Shown here in pieces: positions 6,233 through 13,210 of a DNA stretch of 41,595 nt. The DNA lies in NCBI GenBank assembly GCA_016789365.1, contig JAEURH010000021.1, forward strand, positions 1 to 41,595, written 5' to 3'. The position numbers were made by a program, and so were the translations under genes. Within the stretch, counting starts at the first letter, position 1; each line of letters begins with the position of its first letter. The stretch is from Anaerolineales bacterium. Lineage in GTDB: Bacteria > Chloroflexota > Anaerolineae > Anaerolineales > Villigracilaceae. Below the pieces are notes generated by a model that saw nothing but the letters and a program-made list of their open reading frames with translations, did no database searches and had not been told where the DNA came from.

Positions 6233-7195
6233 TTAGGGAAGATTAGATGCACTTAAAACCCAGTTGGTCATATTTTCCATGTATTTACTCCTGCCGTCGC
6301 CTAAAGGATTATTGCCCCATCTGCCAACATTCCATCCTATAAACATATCTGCAAATATTTCTGATTCATCTAAGCTGTAACTATACTGTCCAACATAATG
6401 GCCAGCAAAGAAGCCATGATCTATGGATGGACGAGTGAGTAAATCACCAGACAAACCAGCCATGGGTGCACCACCAAGCCTCTGATTAAACGCATGTCCT
6501 AATTCGTGCAAGACTAGTCCTGTAGAAAATGGCGTCGAGGCTGTGTATTCATTACCTGCCCAAATACCTATATAAGATTGATATATCTGGATATGATTTT
6601 CGTCTGGTGTATAGCCCCAACATGTATAGCCACCAATGGCGCATGTGCTTTCTACAAATTCAAACCTGAAACTATCGCCATCGTTTAGTCCATATACTGC
6701 CTTGAAGGCTTCTGCTGGTGTTCCACCTACACCTGGGACTTTTGAAAATTGACTTCCTGCTATATATATTGCTTCCATAATTGCCCGTTTTGCTTTATCA
6801 GGCATATTTTCATCTACCTTCGCATTATATTTATCAAACAATTTATCCTTTTCGTTAGTATTTGTATTATCAGAAAGCCAATTGTAGTGACATGAATCGT
6901 TACCTTCACACCACCAAGCATCATGTCCACTAGGATCTGTATACATCACAGGCGAGTTATTGACGTAGGCGTATCTATCCAATCCTTGGAATCCACTCGG
7001 CACAATCGTATCCGCCTGAGCGAAGCGGCTAAGATAAGGGTCATACCAACGTGCATTGTAGAACATGAGACCAAAATCATCCGTATAAGAATATTGACCC
7101 GTATAAGTATAGTCCGTTGGGTTTGTGCCAGACGAGTAGCGAGTCCCAACAAAATAAGTGGTGACACCATCTATGACATCTGGTAAGCACATCAT
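6233..7195 (-). CDS. Truncated Rhs core with zincin-like C-terminal toxin domain (HELGH)
   Basis: This 320-residue protein begins MMCLPDVIDGVTTYFVG and then jumps to TRYSSGTNPTDY. It lacks the KYYYAG...GETRY part of the core seen in the other cassettes, so an internal deletion or recombination joined two Rhs segments. The core closes with DPSGH and the tip begins HDAWWCEGNDSC, very like the gene at 1727-2887. HELGH lies at 230-234 and DESEIFADMF at 276-285, matching a gluzincin-like HExxH...ExxAD layout. The ATG at 7195 is 3 bases after the stop of the propeller lipoprotein gene, and the candidate immunity lipoprotein follows 23 bases after its own stop. Confidence 0.8.
   Translation of the reverse strand: MMCLPDVIDGVTTYFVGTRYSSGTNPTDYTYTGQYSYTDDFGLMFYNARWYDPYLSRFAQADTIVPSGFQGLDRYAYVNNSPVMYTDPSGHDAWWCEGNDSCHYNWLSDNTNTNEKDKLFDKYNAKVDENMPDKAKRAIMEAIYIAGSQFSKVPGVGGTPAEAFKAVYGLNDGDSFRFEFVESTCAIGGYTCWGYTPDENHIQIYQSYIGIWAGNEYTASTPFSTGLVLHELGHAFNQRLGGAPMAGLSGDLLTRPSIDHGFFAGHYVGQYSYSLDESEIFADMFIGWNVGRWGNNPLGDGRSKYMENMTNWVLSASNLP
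6966..7145 (-). repeat. Rhs core homology block, cassette at 5244-7195
   Basis: This is the shortest of the four shared blocks. It covers TRYSSG to RYAYVNN, and homology to the other cassettes breaks at gggactcgc, where TYFVG is joined to TRYSSG. Confidence 0.8.
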
Positions 7196-7198
7196 TTC

Positions 7199-8119
7199 TT
7201 ATTTTAAGGTAACAGCATATATTCCATTTTCAGTAGATACAAAAAGGGTATTTGTTGTTGAATTGAACCCATGTTGTATGTTAATATGACCTATATGTTT
7301 TGGTTGTGGAATTTTCTTAATTGCTCCATTATCAAATTCCCAAATGCCAGACTGTGTCACTATCCAAATTCGACCATCTTCACTTTGATAAACTGACAAA
7401 GTTAAGTCATATACTAAATTATCTACCACCTCTAGATTTATATTGTTTCCCATTTGGGAATAATATAACAAACCATCTTTTGCAACCCATAAAATATCTG
7501 TTGTAAAAAATAATCTTTCTCCATTGATAGGCTTCCAAAGTATCCATTGGTTATTATTATCAAGTTTCCATATCCCATTTTCTGTAGTGATGAACCATAA
7601 TTGATTTGATAAATCTTGCGCAATGTCATAAGGCTCATAAGGCAAATTAATGTATATTGGATTATGTTTCTGCTGATAAATTACATTTACATATTCGTTG
7701 TCTGTTGTGCCTGTAAATAAGATTTGGCCTTGGGATAATACTTTGCAGCGCAAAAAACTATCAATATCAATTAGTCCGAATTCTTCCCATGTATTTGAAG
7801 ATAATGAATACTTAAACAATTCATTGTCTGCGATTACCCAAAGCACATCATTAAGAATGCAAAATGTGGTTAATGATGCTTCATTAGGAATATAAACTTT
7901 CTGCTTTCTTGTTGGATTTACTTTTGTCTCTTCAAGATGAAGGGATAGAATTTCTTTTGCAAAATTGTTTGACAACCAGATAACATCTGTTTGCTCATCA
8001 TATTGAATTAAGTCGTAATCCTTTTTATCGTAAACAACTACCCAGTTTTCAAAACTAGGTTTACAAGAAATGATTAGCAACATAATAAATAGAAGCGCAA
8101 ATGCCAGAATTTTTTTCAT
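7199..8119 (-). CDS. Beta-propeller-like lipoprotein, candidate immunity protein of the Rhs cassette at 8126-9181
   Basis: This 306-residue protein has a lipoprotein signal (MKKILAFALLFIMLLIISC). It then carries a series of blades with recurring LW(F/V)-x-G(I/L) units: LWVIADNELFKYSL, LWFITTENGIWKLD, LWVAKDGLLYYS, IWIVTQSGIWEFD and LFVSTENGIYAV. This resembles the periplasmic two-component-regulator propeller repeat. The start follows the Rhs stop by 6 bases (tag gcaaat ATG), so the two are co-translated. Its position behind an Rhs tip suggests immunity, although propeller lipoproteins also serve as sensors. The next Rhs fragment starts 3 bases after its stop. Confidence 0.65.
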   Translation of the reverse strand: MKKILAFALLFIMLLIISCKPSFENWVVVYDKKDYDLIQYDEQTDVIWLSNNFAKEILSLHLEETKVNPTRKQKVYIPNEASLTTFCILNDVLWVIADNELFKYSLSSNTWEEFGLIDIDSFLRCKVLSQGQILFTGTTDNEYVNVIYQQKHNPIYINLPYEPYDIAQDLSNQLWFITTENGIWKLDNNNQWILWKPINGERLFFTTDILWVAKDGLLYYSQMGNNINLEVVDNLVYDLTLSVYQSEDGRIWIVTQSGIWEFDNGAIKKIPQPKHIGHINIQHGFNSTTNTLFVSTENGIYAVTLK

Positions 8120-8125
8120 ATTTGC

Positions 8126-9181
8126 CTACTCTGCTCTATGATTCTGTAGCCAAAAACGAGCGCGTTGCGCATCTCTTTGTACTAAAGATATATTCGTACA
8201 TGCAGTAGTTCTACTGCCACAAATAGTTAATGTCCCTTGTTCATTTGTGGTATTAATTCTGCTTTCTGGGTCAAAAGATTCAACTTTGTAGCCCTCGTAA
8301 TTAACAATTAATCCACCATCATCATATTGATTTTCATTTGATATTAAGTCATCAATTTTTTCTTGGAAATTTTCAGTGCCTGCGGGGTCTGGAATTCCAA
8401 ATTCATTTATCAAGAATGAGACAATATTATCAGGAATTATATAGCCTACAGTTTCTGAGAGAATTGTGTTTGTGTAATCTAAATGATCTAGAACTTCATC
8501 TTGAAATATCTCTGCTTCGCTATCTGAGCCACCTACCGAAAGTGTTGTTTCAAATTCATACACTTCGGGAGATGACAACGATGCAACATTTTCGATGACT
8601 TTTTCTCCAGTCGATTGAAGCATTGGGGTTAAATCAAATATAGGCCCACTATGTTGTACTTGTTTATCTGTACTGCTGTGCAACAATGCTGATCCTGCTA
8701 CTAATAGAACTATAATAAGTAATGGATTATGACCACTAGGGTCAGTATAAATTATTGGATTATTGAAAGTATAAGCGTACCTATCCAACCCTTGGACTCC
8801 ACTCGGCACAATTGTATCTGCCTGAGCGAATCTGCCCAGTGACGGGTCATACCAACGGGCATTGTAAAACATGAGACCAAAATCATCCGTATAAGAGTAT
8901 TGACCCGTGTATGTATAGTCCGTTGGGTTTGTGCCAGATGAATAGCGAGTCTCACCCTCGCGAAGCATCCCGTAGCGTAAGCGGAGTGGGCAGGCTTTGT
9001 ACTTGGTTTCAGAAATCACATTGCCAGAAGAATCTGTAATCATGCTGGTAGAACCGAGACTTGTGCTGAGCATAGTCGAAGCATGGTCACCGAGGATATA
9101 GGTCAATGTGCCGTTTTTTCGCATAGCGATTTGTTGAGTCCCTTCATAGTAATATTTGGTATTTCTAAAATTGGTAGTCAA
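8126..9181 (-). CDS. Truncated Rhs core with unclassified C-terminal tip
   Basis: This 351-residue frame opens with TTG and reads MTTNFRNTKYYYEGTQQIAMRKNG, then the Rhs core through DPSGH. The tip begins NPLLIIVLLVAGSALLH, a hydrophobic segment able to span a membrane, followed by about 180 mostly acidic residues. It ends with CGSRTTACTN and RARFWLQNHRAE. I do not recognise the tip. Both the 24-base and the 33-base inserts are present and keep the frame open. This is the first cassette of the array; upstream lie only a hairpin and the divergent kinase gene, so no full-length Rhs protein is linked here. The candidate immunity lipoprotein follows after 6 bases. Confidence 0.7.
   Translation of the reverse strand: MTTNFRNTKYYYEGTQQIAMRKNGTLTYILGDHASTMLSTSLGSTSMITDSSGNVISETKYKACPLRLRYGMLREGETRYSSGTNPTDYTYTGQYSYTDDFGLMFYNARWYDPSLGRFAQADTIVPSGVQGLDRYAYTFNNPIIYTDPSGHNPLLIIVLLVAGSALLHSSTDKQVQHSGPIFDLTPMLQSTGEKVIENVASLSSPEVYEFETTLSVGGSDSEAEIFQDEVLDHLDYTNTILSETVGYIIPDNIVSFLINEFGIPDPAGTENFQEKIDDLISNENQYDDGGLIVNYEGYKVESFDPESRINTTNEQGTLTICGSRTTACTNISLVQRDAQRARFWLQNHRAE
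8771..9058 (-). repeat. Rhs core homology block, cassette at 7199-9181
   Basis: Approximate extent of core DNA nearly identical to the other cassettes. Beyond the 24-base element the similarity continues toward 9140 with the cassette at 1727-2887 only. Confidence 0.8.
8957..8989 (-). repeat. 33-base in-frame insert in Rhs core, copy 3
   Basis: Same sequence and site as 2681-2713 and 4163-4195. Confidence 0.55.
9059..9082 (-). repeat. 24-base short dispersed element, copy 3
   Basis: This gene reads GDH-ASTMLSTS-LGSTS, whereas the cassette at 1727-2887 reads GDH-LGSTS without interruption. The insert is exactly 24 bases and keeps the frame. It is identical to 4265-4288. Confidence 0.85.
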
Positions 9182-9231
9182 AACAAATTTTACCCTTTTT
9201 CAGACCAATAACTGTTTACCGAAGATTGATG

Positions 9232-9307
9232 GGAGTGGATAACATCGTGGGTTTTTACAAAATTTGCACTTGAAACTTGCAATTTAACCCACGAACTTCA
9301 CCACTCC
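9232..9307. repeat. Nested inverted repeat between divergent genes
   Basis: Outer arms ggagtgg (9232-9238) and ccactcc (9301-9307) enclose inner arms tcgtgggtt (9245-9253) and aacccacga (9286-9294), all exact. A weaker third pairing (aatttgca with tgcaattt) lies inside. As the flanking genes diverge, it is not placed as a terminator for either; it may be a structured repeat or operator-like element. Confidence 0.6.
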
Positions 9308-9375
9308 TAGATTGATTACCGACTCCATACCCAAAACTGTAATAAAACTGCTAATAACAAAAACTTGCTCTCGGC

Positions 9376-9381
9376 TATAAT
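9376..9381 (+). promoter_or_regulatory. -10 element (TATAAT) of the kinase gene
   Basis: A perfect TATAAT lies 24 bases before the ATG at 9406, followed by an ACGGAG ribosome site. No good -35 is seen at 16-18 bases. Confidence 0.45.
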
Positions 9382-9405
9382 TGCATAAATTCTCACGGAG
9401 TTTTT

Positions 9406-11157
9406 ATGTCTTTCAAAGTTGGCGAAAATATCGGACCATATCGAATCATTGAGCAGTTGGGGCAGGGTGGCATGGCGACTGTTTTCAAAGCCTATCATGC
9501 TTCATTAGATAGATACGTGGCGGTGAAAGCCTTGCATCAGGCATTTAATGAAGATTCAACATTCACTGCTCGCTTTCAACGCGAAGCCAGAGTTGTTGCA
9601 AAACTGGAACACCCAAACATTGTGCCAGTATATGATTATTCAGAACATGAAAATCGCCCATATTTGGTGATGAAATTTATCGAAGGCGATACACTCAAAG
9701 CACGTTTTCAACGTGGGGCATTAAGTTCACAAGAAATTGAGCAAGTAGTCACTTCGGTTGGCTCGGCGTTAGGGTATGCCCATCAACAAGGTGTGTTGCA
9801 TCGCGATATAAAACCATCGAATGTTTTGCTTTCTACCGAAGGCGTAATGTATTTAGCAGATTTTGGTTTGGCGCGGATTGCCCAAGCAGGCGAATCTACC
9901 CTTTCATCTGATTCTATTATGGGCACGCCTCAATACATCTCACCTGAACAGGCGATGGGCAAAAAAGATTTAGACTCAGGGACAGATATTTATTCATTCG
10001 GTGTCATGTTATATGAAATGGTTGTCGGTCAGGTACCATTTAGTGCCGATACACCGTTTTCGATTATCCACGACCATATTTATACGCCATTGCCTTTGCC
10101 GATGGATATTAATCCCAAAGTGCCAGAGCCTGTGCAAAAAGTTTTACTAAAGGCTTTAGCAAAAGATAGAACAGATAGATACCAAACGGTAGAAGATTTA
10201 GTATCCGCTTTCAAATCCGCATGGACGGAAGCAGGCGTGCCAATGCAAGGCACAGCCATTACCATGCGCCCAGCCAGTTTAAAGCGCGACACAAAAATTC
10301 AAGACAAAGCAACCGCCCGTAGAATAGAAGCCAGCCAACCCGTAGCGCAGAAGCGTTCTTCATCTTGGTTATGGATTGGTATTAGTTTAATCTTTATCGT
10401 TTGCATAGGCTTGGGCGCGTTTGCATATCGCAATGGACTCGTTCGTAGATTTTTTGCACAACCCACAACCGTTGTTATAAATTCACCTGTGCCAGTGATT
10501 CCAACATTGCCACCAGTTACTGCCGAGCCAAACCTATCGCCAGCGATTGCGGCGGCGCAAGAATTGGTGAAACAAAACCCAGCCGACCCCAACGCACATT
10601 TGCAACTTTCGTTAGCGTTTTATGATGATGGGCAACCTGTTCGTGCGGCAGAGGCATTGGCGCAAGCCGCAAATTTAGCAGGAACAAATAAAGATTTTTT
10701 TGCAAATGCCTCGCGCCAATATCGTGACCGTGAAGCCTGGGTGCTAGCCGCTGGCATGGATTTACGACTAGCGCAGGTCTATCGTGCTGAAGGCGACATT
10801 CCAAAAGATGTGATGACTGCTTTACGCGAATCGGTTTACAAGGCTTCAGAACAAAAAGAAATGCCTTTGTTTGTTTTCTTTGAACGCATTGATGCCATTG
10901 ATTTGCCATTGGGTTATATTGCGCGTGGGCGTTATGCTTTATTCAACGGCTCACTGGAAGATGCAAAAACAAATGTACTCAATGCCGAAAAAGTTAAACC
11001 AGATTTATATGAAATTCCATTATTAAAATCAGAGATTGCAATTAAGTTAAATGATACAAATACAGCCAAAAGCCTACTCAATGCTATTTCATCTGATTTA
11101 GGCGCGGCGGCTTGGGTTCGAACTTTTGCAAATGAATTACTCAAAACCATTCCATAG
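9406..11157 (+). CDS. Transmembrane Ser/Thr protein kinase with extracytoplasmic TPR-like region
   Basis: This 583-residue PknB-type kinase phosphorylates Ser/Thr of partner proteins at the inner face of the membrane. Visible motifs are the Gly loop GQGGMA (19-24), VAVK with Lys41, HRDIKPSN (132-139), DFG (152-154) and the activation segment GTPQYISPEQ (173-182). All key residues are present. A single membrane helix (about 321-341, WLWIGISLIFIVCIGLGAFAY) leads to a Pro-rich spacer. About 200 TPR-like helical residues follow (NPADPNAHLQLSLAFYDDGQ...). ACGGAG precedes the ATG. tpiA follows 9 bases later. FHA-domain proteins, the usual readers of phospho-Thr, are encoded at 22996-24293 and are possible partners. 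Confidence 0.93.
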   Translation: MSFKVGENIGPYRIIEQLGQGGMATVFKAYHASLDRYVAVKALHQAFNEDSTFTARFQREARVVAKLEHPNIVPVYDYSEHENRPYLVMKFIEGDTLKARFQRGALSSQEIEQVVTSVGSALGYAHQQGVLHRDIKPSNVLLSTEGVMYLADFGLARIAQAGESTLSSDSIMGTPQYISPEQAMGKKDLDSGTDIYSFGVMLYEMVVGQVPFSADTPFSIIHDHIYTPLPLPMDINPKVPEPVQKVLLKALAKDRTDRYQTVEDLVSAFKSAWTEAGVPMQGTAITMRPASLKRDTKIQDKATARRIEASQPVAQKRSSSWLWIGISLIFIVCIGLGAFAYRNGLVRRFFAQPTTVVINSPVPVIPTLPPVTAEPNLSPAIAAAQELVKQNPADPNAHLQLSLAFYDDGQPVRAAEALAQAANLAGTNKDFFANASRQYRDREAWVLAAGMDLRLAQVYRAEGDIPKDVMTALRESVYKASEQKEMPLFVFFERIDAIDLPLGYIARGRYALFNGSLEDAKTNVLNAEKVKPDLYEIPLLKSEIAIKLNDTNTAKSLLNAISSDLGAAAWVRTFANELLKTIP

Positions 11158-11166
11158 GAAAACACA

Positions 11167-11922
11167 ATGCGAAAACCTTTTGTTGCTGGTAATTGGAAAA
11201 TGAATAAAACGATTGCAGAGACTCGTGATTTAATTTCTGCAATGGCTGAAACATTAAATGAAATAAAAAATGTAGAAAAAGTTGTATGCCCGCCGTTTGT
11301 TTCATTGCAAACTGCACATGAACTTTTGAAAAATACTGAAATTGGTTTGGGTGCGCAAAATATGTTTTGGGAAGAAAAAGGCGCGTTCACTGGTGAAGTT
11401 GCGCCAGCCATGATAAAAGAATTATGCAATTATGTGATTTTAGGTCATTCAGAAAGACGTGCCTATTTTGGCGAAACAGATGCTTTAGTGAATAAAAAAT
11501 TACTTGCCGCACAAAAATTTGATTTGACTCCGATTGTATGTGTAGGCGAGACGTTGGAACAATACGAATCAAACCAGACCAGTGAAGTTGTTTCTGCTCA
11601 AACAAAATTAGGCTTGGCTGATGTCTCCGCCGACTTCGCGCCACGCATTGTCGTCGCTTACGAACCAGTTTGGGCGATAGGAACAGGTAAAGCATCCACA
11701 GGTGAAGCGGCGAATGTCGTCATCAAAGATGTGATTCGTAAATCCATCGCAGAGTTATATGGCGAATCCACCGCCCAAACAATTCGCGTTTTATATGGCG
11801 GCTCTGTCACTGGCGCAAACGCCAAAGAATTTTTCTCCCAGCCTGATATTGATGGCGCATTGGTCGGTGGCGCAAGTTTGAAAGTGGATGACTTTATTCA
11901 AATCGTAAAACAAACACAATAA
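11167..11922 (+). CDS. tpiA: Triosephosphate isomerase
   Basis: This is a cytoplasmic glycolytic enzyme that interconverts dihydroxyacetone phosphate and glyceraldehyde-3-phosphate. At 251 residues it has the normal family length. The catalytic set is complete: Asn9 and Lys11 in GNWKMNK, His94 in ILGHSERR, Glu166 in AYEPVWAIGTG, and the phosphate-binding LYGGSV and GALVGGASL near the end. The start is 9 bases after the kinase stop with an AGGAAA ribosome site, so it probably shares the kinase transcript. A small membrane gene follows 15 bases later. Confidence 0.98.
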   Translation: MRKPFVAGNWKMNKTIAETRDLISAMAETLNEIKNVEKVVCPPFVSLQTAHELLKNTEIGLGAQNMFWEEKGAFTGEVAPAMIKELCNYVILGHSERRAYFGETDALVNKKLLAAQKFDLTPIVCVGETLEQYESNQTSEVVSAQTKLGLADVSADFAPRIVVAYEPVWAIGTGKASTGEAANVVIKDVIRKSIAELYGESTAQTIRVLYGGSVTGANAKEFFSQPDIDGALVGGASLKVDDFIQIVKQTQ

Positions 11923-11937
11923 AAGGAGATTGATAAT

Positions 11938-12390
11938 ATGTTAAAAGCAGGGTTGATTTCTGGCGCAGTCATGTTTTTATTTGTATTAATTGCCGCGGCG
12001 GGGATAAGTCCGTTATGTGCTTTTTGCGTTCCGCTTATCACTGGTCTTGGTGCTGGATATTTGAATGGTGTTTTTGAAAAAGATTCTGCTACAGTTGTTC
12101 AACGTGGCGCTTATGCTGGAGCAATTGCTGGCGGTTTTGGCATTGTGGCGCAAATGATAGCCGCCATCATTAATGCGATGGTGATGCAAAATCCCGAATA
12201 TCAAATTAATGAAATGCTTGGTCTCCCTACTGCAGACCCAACAACGGTTTGGGTTTCGTCACTTGGTATGGCATGTTTTGTTGGTTTTATAAATATTGGC
12301 TTGACGGCTGGCTTGGGTGCTGGCGGCGGTGCAATTTGGCGAAATACAGCAGGGAAGTCAACGCCTCCTTCTGATATTACACCTGCTTAA
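11938..12390 (+). CDS. Small Gly/Ala-rich membrane protein
   Basis: This 150-residue protein has three to four membrane segments (LISGAVMFLFVLIAAAGI, FCVPLITGLGAGYL, AYAGAIAGGFGIVAQMIAAIINAMV, MACFVGFINIGLTAGLGAGGGAI). It has a Cys-containing loop PLCAFC near residue 28 and a short polar tail. A strong AAGGAG site precedes the ATG. The glycine-zipper-like helices resemble small DUF-type membrane proteins, but I cannot name a family. It sits between tpiA and the membrane HExxH gene, probably in the same operon. Confidence 0.75.
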   Translation: MLKAGLISGAVMFLFVLIAAAGISPLCAFCVPLITGLGAGYLNGVFEKDSATVVQRGAYAGAIAGGFGIVAQMIAAIINAMVMQNPEYQINEMLGLPTADPTTVWVSSLGMACFVGFINIGLTAGLGAGGGAIWRNTAGKSTPPSDITPA

Positions 12391-12398
12391 TTTGCCCT

Positions 12399-13151
12399 GT
12401 GCCTTTTTCTGGTTTCATCTGGTTTTTCTTAATGCTCATGCCGCTGGTATTTCTCCAGCGGCTTTTGCATCGTGAAATTCAAGTGGTGACCTTGCTCATC
12501 ACACGCAATTTGCAATTAACGCTTACCATCTTTTCTATTTTATTTTTCCCCGGCGTGTTGTTGCATGAGACCAGTCACTTTTTGATGGCAAAAATATTAA
12601 GGGTGAAAACAGGAAAGTTTTCTGTGATTCCAAAACCAATGTCAAACGGACGTTTGCAAATGGGGTATGTAGAAGTCGAACGGACAGATTTCATTCGCGA
12701 TTCATTGATTGGTCTTGCGCCGTTAATCGCAGGGACATTATTCATTGCTTACGCTGGGATTCAGCAATTGCAATTAAACACGTTATGGGATGTGCTTCAG
12801 AATGGTCAAGTGGAATTATTTTGGATGGGTGTGGGGTTATTGCCTACCATTTCAGATTTTTGGCTATGGTTTTATCTCACCTTTGTCGTATCAAGCACGA
12901 TGATGCCATCTGAATCAGATAGACATGCTTGGCTTCCGTTGGGGATTTGGATTGGCGTTTTGTTCGCGCTTGCTCTTGTTTCAGGTTTTGGAACATGGAT
13001 GTTAGACAATCTTGCCCCATTTTTTGATAATTTGTTAAATTCAGTGGCTTTGTTATTTGGATTAAGTAATTTAGTTCACATTATTTTGCTTTTCCCATTT
13101 TTTGTTTTGCATCGCTTGCTAGTCTATGTAATGAAAGTGGACGTGCGCTAA
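12399..13151 (+). CDS. Polytopic membrane protein with HETSH motif, M50-like metallopeptidase candidate
   Basis: This 250-residue protein with about six membrane segments starts at GTG, 9 bases after the previous stop. HETSH at residues 56-60 sits at the end of a hydrophobic helix (LFFPGVLLHETSHFLMAKIL), the placement typical of intramembrane M50 zinc proteases. A second conserved-looking stretch, VSSTMMPSESDRHAW (165-178), lies where a distal Asp ligand could be supplied. A classical NPDG motif is absent. Related Chloroflexota proteins are, from memory, annotated as M50-like. The substrate is unknown. No clear ribosome site precedes the GTG, so coupling to the upstream gene is likely. Confidence 0.65.
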   Translation: MPFSGFIWFFLMLMPLVFLQRLLHREIQVVTLLITRNLQLTLTIFSILFFPGVLLHETSHFLMAKILRVKTGKFSVIPKPMSNGRLQMGYVEVERTDFIRDSLIGLAPLIAGTLFIAYAGIQQLQLNTLWDVLQNGQVELFWMGVGLLPTISDFWLWFYLTFVVSSTMMPSESDRHAWLPLGIWIGVLFALALVSGFGTWMLDNLAPFFDNLLNSVALLFGLSNLVHIILLFPFFVLHRLLVYVMKVDVR

Positions 13152-13156
13152 ATAAC

Positions 13157-13210
13157 CGTCCCGAAGGTTTTTTCAAATCAGCCGAAAATTAAGATTTAAC
13201 CTTCGGGACG
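13157..13210. terminator. Bidirectional terminator between convergent genes
   Basis: The exact 13-base arms cgtcccgaaggtt (13157-13169) and aaccttcgggacg (13198-13210) are followed by TTTTTT on the plus strand and a T-rich run on the minus side. The right arm lies inside the last codons (NVPKV) of the methyltransferase gene. Confidence 0.85.

Noticed and set aside
840-9181. A single large Rhs gene broken by sequencing frameshifts
   Set aside because: Each tip ends with its own stop, is followed by a complete signal-peptide or membrane gene, and the core restarts four times with the same sequence, so these are separate cassettes.
10517-10909. 130-codon minus-strand frame inside the kinase gene
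   Set aside because: The kinase reading frame has clear motifs and TPR-like periodicity; this is its antisense shadow.
10932-11429. 165-codon minus-strand frame across the kinase end and tpiA
   Set aside because: It is antisense to two certain genes and has no recognisable features.
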